From: an uncultured Alphaproteobacteria bacterium
Lineage (GTDB): Bacteria > Pseudomonadota > Alphaproteobacteria > RF32 > CAG-239
Direction of reading: 5' to 3'
Length of the DNA stretch: 64,000 nucleotides
Assembly: GCA_944391685.1 (NCBI GenBank)
Contig: CALXUM010000006.1
Coordinates: 29,755 to 93,754, forward strand
Part shown: piece by piece, positions 61,364 through 64,000 of the stretch
Position numbering within the stretch: position 1 is the stretch's first letter
Layout: each line of letters begins with the position of its first letter
Program-made: the position numbers and the translations under genes
Notes under the pieces: model-generated
Database searches by the model: none
Told to the model about the DNA's origin: nothing
Seen by the model: only the letters and a program-made list of their open reading frames with translations

Positions 61364-61753
61364 ATGAAAAAAGTTTTAATTTATCTACTTATTTGTGTGC
61401 TTTGTTTTTTTATATATAAATATATAAAAGAAGGGCTTTACACCATCAATAACATAAGCCTGTTAATAGGGTCTGCTTTTTCAATTATTATTTGCACGTT
61501 TAGTGAGAAAAAAATAATTGAAAAAATAATAATGTTATTTTTGGTTATTTTGATAGGAGCAGGCATAGGTTTAGGGCTTTTACTTTGGCCTTTAACAATA
61601 TCAACGTTTTTGATTTTAAGGGTCTTAGACAGTCCAAATTGTCATAGCCTAAGTTACATTATGGCTCAAATAACAGTTGAAGGATCTATAATTTTGTTAA
61701 TTTGTTTAACAATCTTTGGATTGATACATCTTATAAAATATATATTCTTTTAG
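61364..61753 (+). CDS. Polytopic membrane protein, 129 residues
   Basis: I recognise no family. Four hydrophobic segments cover nearly all of it: VLIYLLICVLCFFIYKYI, NNISLLIGSAFSIIICTF, IIMLFLVILIGAGIGLGLLL and GSIILLICLTIFGLIHLIKY. Base composition is more AT-rich than its neighbours and there is no strong ribosome-binding site. It stands alone between parE and rpsB, with a terminator, and may be a recent arrival. Confidence 0.5.
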   Translation: MKKVLIYLLICVLCFFIYKYIKEGLYTINNISLLIGSAFSIIICTFSEKKIIEKIIMLFLVILIGAGIGLGLLLWPLTISTFLILRVLDSPNCHSLSYIMAQITVEGSIILLICLTIFGLIHLIKYIFF

Positions 61754-61766
61754 TTGTTATAAAAAT

Positions 61767-61797
61767 CTAAGCACGGAAAATTCCGTGCTTTTTTTAT
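61767..61797 (+). terminator. Rho-independent terminator before the rpsB leader
   Basis: AAGCACGGAA pairs with TTCCGTGCTT around a two-base gap, followed by a T run. Confidence 0.85.
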
Positions 61798-61843
61798 AAA
61801 AAACTCTTGCATTTTTAATTGATTAAGTGTAAACATTGCTCCG

Positions 61844-61969
61844 AAACGGTAATGGTGCCGTTTTATAATTCACACGCAGATTTATGCGGAAGGTTTTGTC
61901 TTTTCGCTCCGGTGTCAGTTAAGACTCAAGAAAATCTGCGGAGGTTTAACCGGAAAAAGGAAATAAAAA
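61844..61969 (+). promoter_or_regulatory. Structured leader of rpsB
   Basis: AAACGG/CCGTTT (61844-61863) form a small hairpin. CGCAGATTT (61875-61883) pairs with AAATCTGCG (61932-61940) and encloses a further irregular segment, ending just before GGAGG (61940-61944). S2 (rpsB) leaders bind S2 for autoregulation in proteobacteria; this leader has the right place and shape. Confidence 0.5.
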
Positions 61970-62785
61970 ATGTCTCTTCCTAAATTTACATTGCGTCAGA
62001 TGATTGAAGCTGGCGTACACTTTGGACACCACGCTCGTCGTTGGAATCCGAAAATGGCTCCGTATATTTACGGCAAAAAAGATAATATTCATATCATTGA
62101 TTTACAAAAAACTTACCCCATGCTTTACACAGCATTGGCCACTGCACGTGAAATTGCAGCCAACGGCGGTAAGGTTTTGTTTGTAGCCACCAAAAAGCAA
62201 GCTCAAGACATCATCAAAGAGAATGCTGAGCGTTGCGGACAATACTATGTTAACCAACGCTGGTTAGGCGGTATGCTTACCAACTGGAAAACAGTATACA
62301 AATCAATTTCTCGCCTTGTTAAATTAAACGAGATGGCCGAGAAAAATGATTATGAAGGCTACACCAAGAAAGAAATGTTGAACCTTAAAAAAGAACAGGA
62401 AAAACTCAACAACGAACTCGGCGGTATCATGAACATGGGCGGACAACCTGACCTTGTTTTTGTTATTGATACCTGCAAAGAATCTTTGGCTATCAAAGAG
62501 GCCAAAAAATTGGGTATTCCGGTTATCGGTATTGTTGATACCAATGCCGATCCTGAGGTTGTAGATCTTCCGGTTCCCGGCAATGATGATGCTATTCGTG
62601 CCATTCAGTTTTATTCTGAAATGGTATCATCCGCCATTCTTGACGGTATTCAAGCCCAAATTGCCGCTCAAGGTGTCAAAGTAGAAGAAATGGTTGAAAA
62701 AGCAGAAAAGACAGAAGAAGCTCCCAAACCTGCAAAGAAAAGAGCTTCCAAAAAAGCAGCTGCAGCAGAGACTGTCGCCGAATAA
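61970..62785 (+). CDS. rpsB: 30S ribosomal protein S2 (uS2)
   Basis: The 271-residue protein matches S2 throughout: LPKFTLRQMIEAGVHFGHHA, RWNPKMAPYIYGKKDNIHII, QRWLGGMLTNWKT and IPVIGIVDTNADP, with the VDLPVPGNDDAIRAI end of the fold. The C-terminal 40 residues are an Ala/Lys/Glu-rich tail. S2 joins the small subunit late, near the mRNA exit. It leads tsf in the standard order, after a structured leader. Confidence 0.98.
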   Translation: MSLPKFTLRQMIEAGVHFGHHARRWNPKMAPYIYGKKDNIHIIDLQKTYPMLYTALATAREIAANGGKVLFVATKKQAQDIIKENAERCGQYYVNQRWLGGMLTNWKTVYKSISRLVKLNEMAEKNDYEGYTKKEMLNLKKEQEKLNNELGGIMNMGGQPDLVFVIDTCKESLAIKEAKKLGIPVIGIVDTNADPEVVDLPVPGNDDAIRAIQFYSEMVSSAILDGIQAQIAAQGVKVEEMVEKAEKTEEAPKPAKKRASKKAAAAETVAE

Positions 62786-62818
62786 GCTTTTCACCGTTTT
62801 GGAAATATTATCAAGTTC

Positions 62819-62868
62819 TGCGGCGGTATGGCTTTTATTATAAAAGTTTTATATCGCCGCAATTTTTT
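62819..62868 (+). terminator. Hairpin with U tract between rpsB and tsf
   Basis: TGCGGCG (62819-62825) pairs with CGCCGCA (62855-62861) and CTTTTA/TAAAAG pair inside; ATTTTTTAT follows. It would act as a partial terminator that lowers tsf relative to rpsB. Confidence 0.6.
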
Positions 62869-62885
62869 ATAAAAAGGAATGCAAT

Positions 62886-63812
62886 ATGACAGAAATTACA
62901 GCCGCTAAGGTAAAAGAATTGAGAGAGATGACCAGTGCCGGTATGCTTGATTGCAAAAAAGCTTTGGTTGAAACCAACGGCAACATGGATGAAGCTGTTG
63001 ACTGGTTGCGTAAAAAAGGTTTGGCATCTGCCGCCAAAAAAGCCAGCCGTATCGCCGCTGAGGGATTGGTTTCGGTTTATGTAGAAGGTAACAAAGGTGC
63101 CGTTGTTGAAGTTAACTCTGAAACCGACTTTGTTGCAAAGAATGAAATTTTCCAAGAATATGTTGCAGACGCCGCTATCGTAGCATTAAAGAGTGCCGGT
63201 CAAGTATGCGACATGAAAAAGTTTAATTGCCCCAAATGCGGCAAAACATTTGAAGAACGTTTAACCGACATGATTGCCAAGATTGGTGAAAACATGAATT
63301 TACGTCGTGCCGAAATGTTGGAAGTAAACGAGGGTATAATTGCTTCTTATATTCACAATGCCGCCGGTAACAACATTGGTAAAATCGGTGTATTGGTTGC
63401 TTTGGAATCCAAGGCAGACAAAACCAAATTGGCTGAACTAGGCAAACACATCGCTATGCATGTTGCAGCCTCTGCTCCTTTGTTTTTGAACATTGCCGGA
63501 GTTGATCCTGCAGCTGTTGAACATGAAAAAGCAATTTTTGCAGAACAAGCTAAAGCTTCTGGCAAACCTGAAAATATTATTGAGAAAATGGTTGAAGGTC
63601 GTGTTCGTAAATACTATGATGAAGTAGTTTTGGAAGAACAGGCATACATCATGGATCCTGACAAGAAAGTTAAACAGGTTATTGCTGATGCCGCCAAAGA
63701 TCTTGGTGCTGAGATCAAATTAACCGGATTTGTTCGTTACAAATTAGGTGAAGGCTTGCAGAAAAAAGAAGAAGATTTTGCATCTGAAGTTGCTTCTCAG
63801 TTGAAGAAATAA
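62886..63812 (+). CDS. tsf: Elongation factor Ts
   Basis: EF-Ts releases GDP from EF-Tu. The 308-residue protein has the N-terminal TAAKVKELREMTSAGMLDCK, GNMDEAVDWLRKKGL, the EF-Tu-contacting VEVNSETDFVAKN motif, and the core IAMHVAASAPLFLN. At about residues 110-125 it has FNCPKCGKTFEE, where most EF-Ts proteins lack the two cysteines; this CPxCG turn looks like half of a zinc ribbon, and no second pair is evident. It follows rpsB after an attenuator-like hairpin. Confidence 0.97.
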   Translation: MTEITAAKVKELREMTSAGMLDCKKALVETNGNMDEAVDWLRKKGLASAAKKASRIAAEGLVSVYVEGNKGAVVEVNSETDFVAKNEIFQEYVADAAIVALKSAGQVCDMKKFNCPKCGKTFEERLTDMIAKIGENMNLRRAEMLEVNEGIIASYIHNAAGNNIGKIGVLVALESKADKTKLAELGKHIAMHVAASAPLFLNIAGVDPAAVEHEKAIFAEQAKASGKPENIIEKMVEGRVRKYYDEVVLEEQAYIMDPDKKVKQVIADAAKDLGAEIKLTGFVRYKLGEGLQKKEEDFASEVASQLKK

Positions 63813-63828
63813 TAAAAATTTAACTTTC

Positions 63829-63859
63829 AAAAACCCCCTCTCTGCAGAGGGGGTTTATT
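63829..63859 (+). terminator. Rho-independent terminator after tsf
   Basis: AAACCCCCTC pairs with GAGGGGGTTT around TCTGCA and a T-rich run follows. Confidence 0.88.
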
Positions 63860-63863
63860 TTTA

Positions 63864-63990
63864 GCATAACATCTTATGTTATGCGTCCAAAGGCTTTAAT
63901 CTATAATTGACATAATAGTTTTGTTAGATTAAACTAACAACAGAGGCAGGCGATGAATATCGCCTATAAAACTATTAGTTTATGAAGGTG
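63864..63990 (+). promoter_or_regulatory. Promoter and inverted repeats before the next gene
   Basis: TTGACA (63907-63912) and TAAACT (63930-63935) are 17 bases apart. A 7-bp inverted repeat, TTGTTAG (63921-63927)/CTAACAA (63934-63940), overlaps the -10 element. GCATAACAT/ATGTTATGC (63864-63884) lies upstream, and GGCGAT/ATCGCC (63949-63964) lies in the leader. GAAGGTG (63984-63990) is the ribosome-binding site. Confidence 0.55.
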
Positions 63991-63996
63991 TCAGCC

Positions 63997-64000
63997 ATGA
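63997..64000 (+). CDS. Start of a gene cut by the window edge
   Basis: An ATG at 63997 follows a good GAAGGTG site and a promoter. Only one codon is visible. After tsf the usual next gene is pyrH, but the sequence cannot show this. Confidence 0.4.

Overview
The window is a 64-kb piece of an AT-rich (roughly one-third G+C by eye) bacterial chromosome, almost certainly an alphaproteobacterium. The evidence is gene order and family choice: XRE regulator-metK-trmB; rng-yacG next to maf; a FliX homologue beside dksA; a short HprK of the alphaproteobacterial type; ffs-dnaX-ybaB-recR; and above all dnaQ-coaE | origin-like gap | rho-mnmE-mnmG-rsmG-parA-parB, the arrangement around oriC in Caulobacter and relatives. 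Two perfect parS sites lie inside mnmG and rsmG. Small genome style, AT richness and many unplaced small secreted proteins suggest an uncultured host-associated lineage; this last point is inference.

Layout. 1-12 kb: metK/trmB, a sugar transporter, a small Cys-rich protein, a cstA gene split by an in-frame UGA, tRNA-Arg, rpmB, dnaB, two tandem YcgN-type Cys-cluster proteins, a YgjP-type metalloprotein and a Bax-inhibitor-1-like protein. 11.6-15.4 kb: a PAS/degenerate-GGDEF protein, a membrane-anchored pseudokinase and its coupled membrane partner. 15.4-17.7 kb: rpoH and rluD. 17.7-24.4 kb: an unusual five-gene block ending in a VirD4/TraG-type coupling ATPase, with two tandem paralogous membrane proteins and no other type IV secretion genes in view. 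24.4-28 kb: yacG, rng, maf, dksA, fliX-like and pilin-like genes, all on the minus strand. 28-32.7 kb: outer-membrane and secreted proteins, a flavoprotein and a nucleotidase. 32.7-45.6 kb: the origin/partition region, in which three tandem HD-domain hydrolases and a PHP-domain hydrolase separate mnmG from rsmG. 45.6-51.6 kb: a Cys-rich FTR-like protein, a membrane nuclease, tsaE, hprK, mlaE/mlaF, radA and cvpA. 51.6-52.9 kb: three small helix-turn-helix genes framed by two copies of a structured RNA element. 52.9-61.2 kb: recR, ybaB, dnaX, ffs, an LpoA-like lipoprotein, rsmI, yraN, two tRNA-Ala genes, a GNAT protein and parE. 61.3-64 kb: rpsB-tsf with a structured leader and the first codon of the next gene.

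Most noteworthy observations: (1) a 17-bp sequence, AACACTGTATTTAAAGC, repeated exactly or nearly so inside the coding regions of unrelated genes, always on the + strand and mostly within about 11 kb of the putative origin, where it usually encodes NTVFKA; (2) a two-copy structured RNA element at 52 and 52.9 kb whose base differences keep pairing only on the minus strand; (3) a putative oriC at 33984-34441; (4) an A9 slippery run in dnaX that would give a 391-residue gamma-like product; (5) the UGA-for-Trp change in cstA; (6) the HD-HD-HD-PHP cassette; (7) the orphan coupling-ATPase block. All calls come from reading the sequence; no database search was run.
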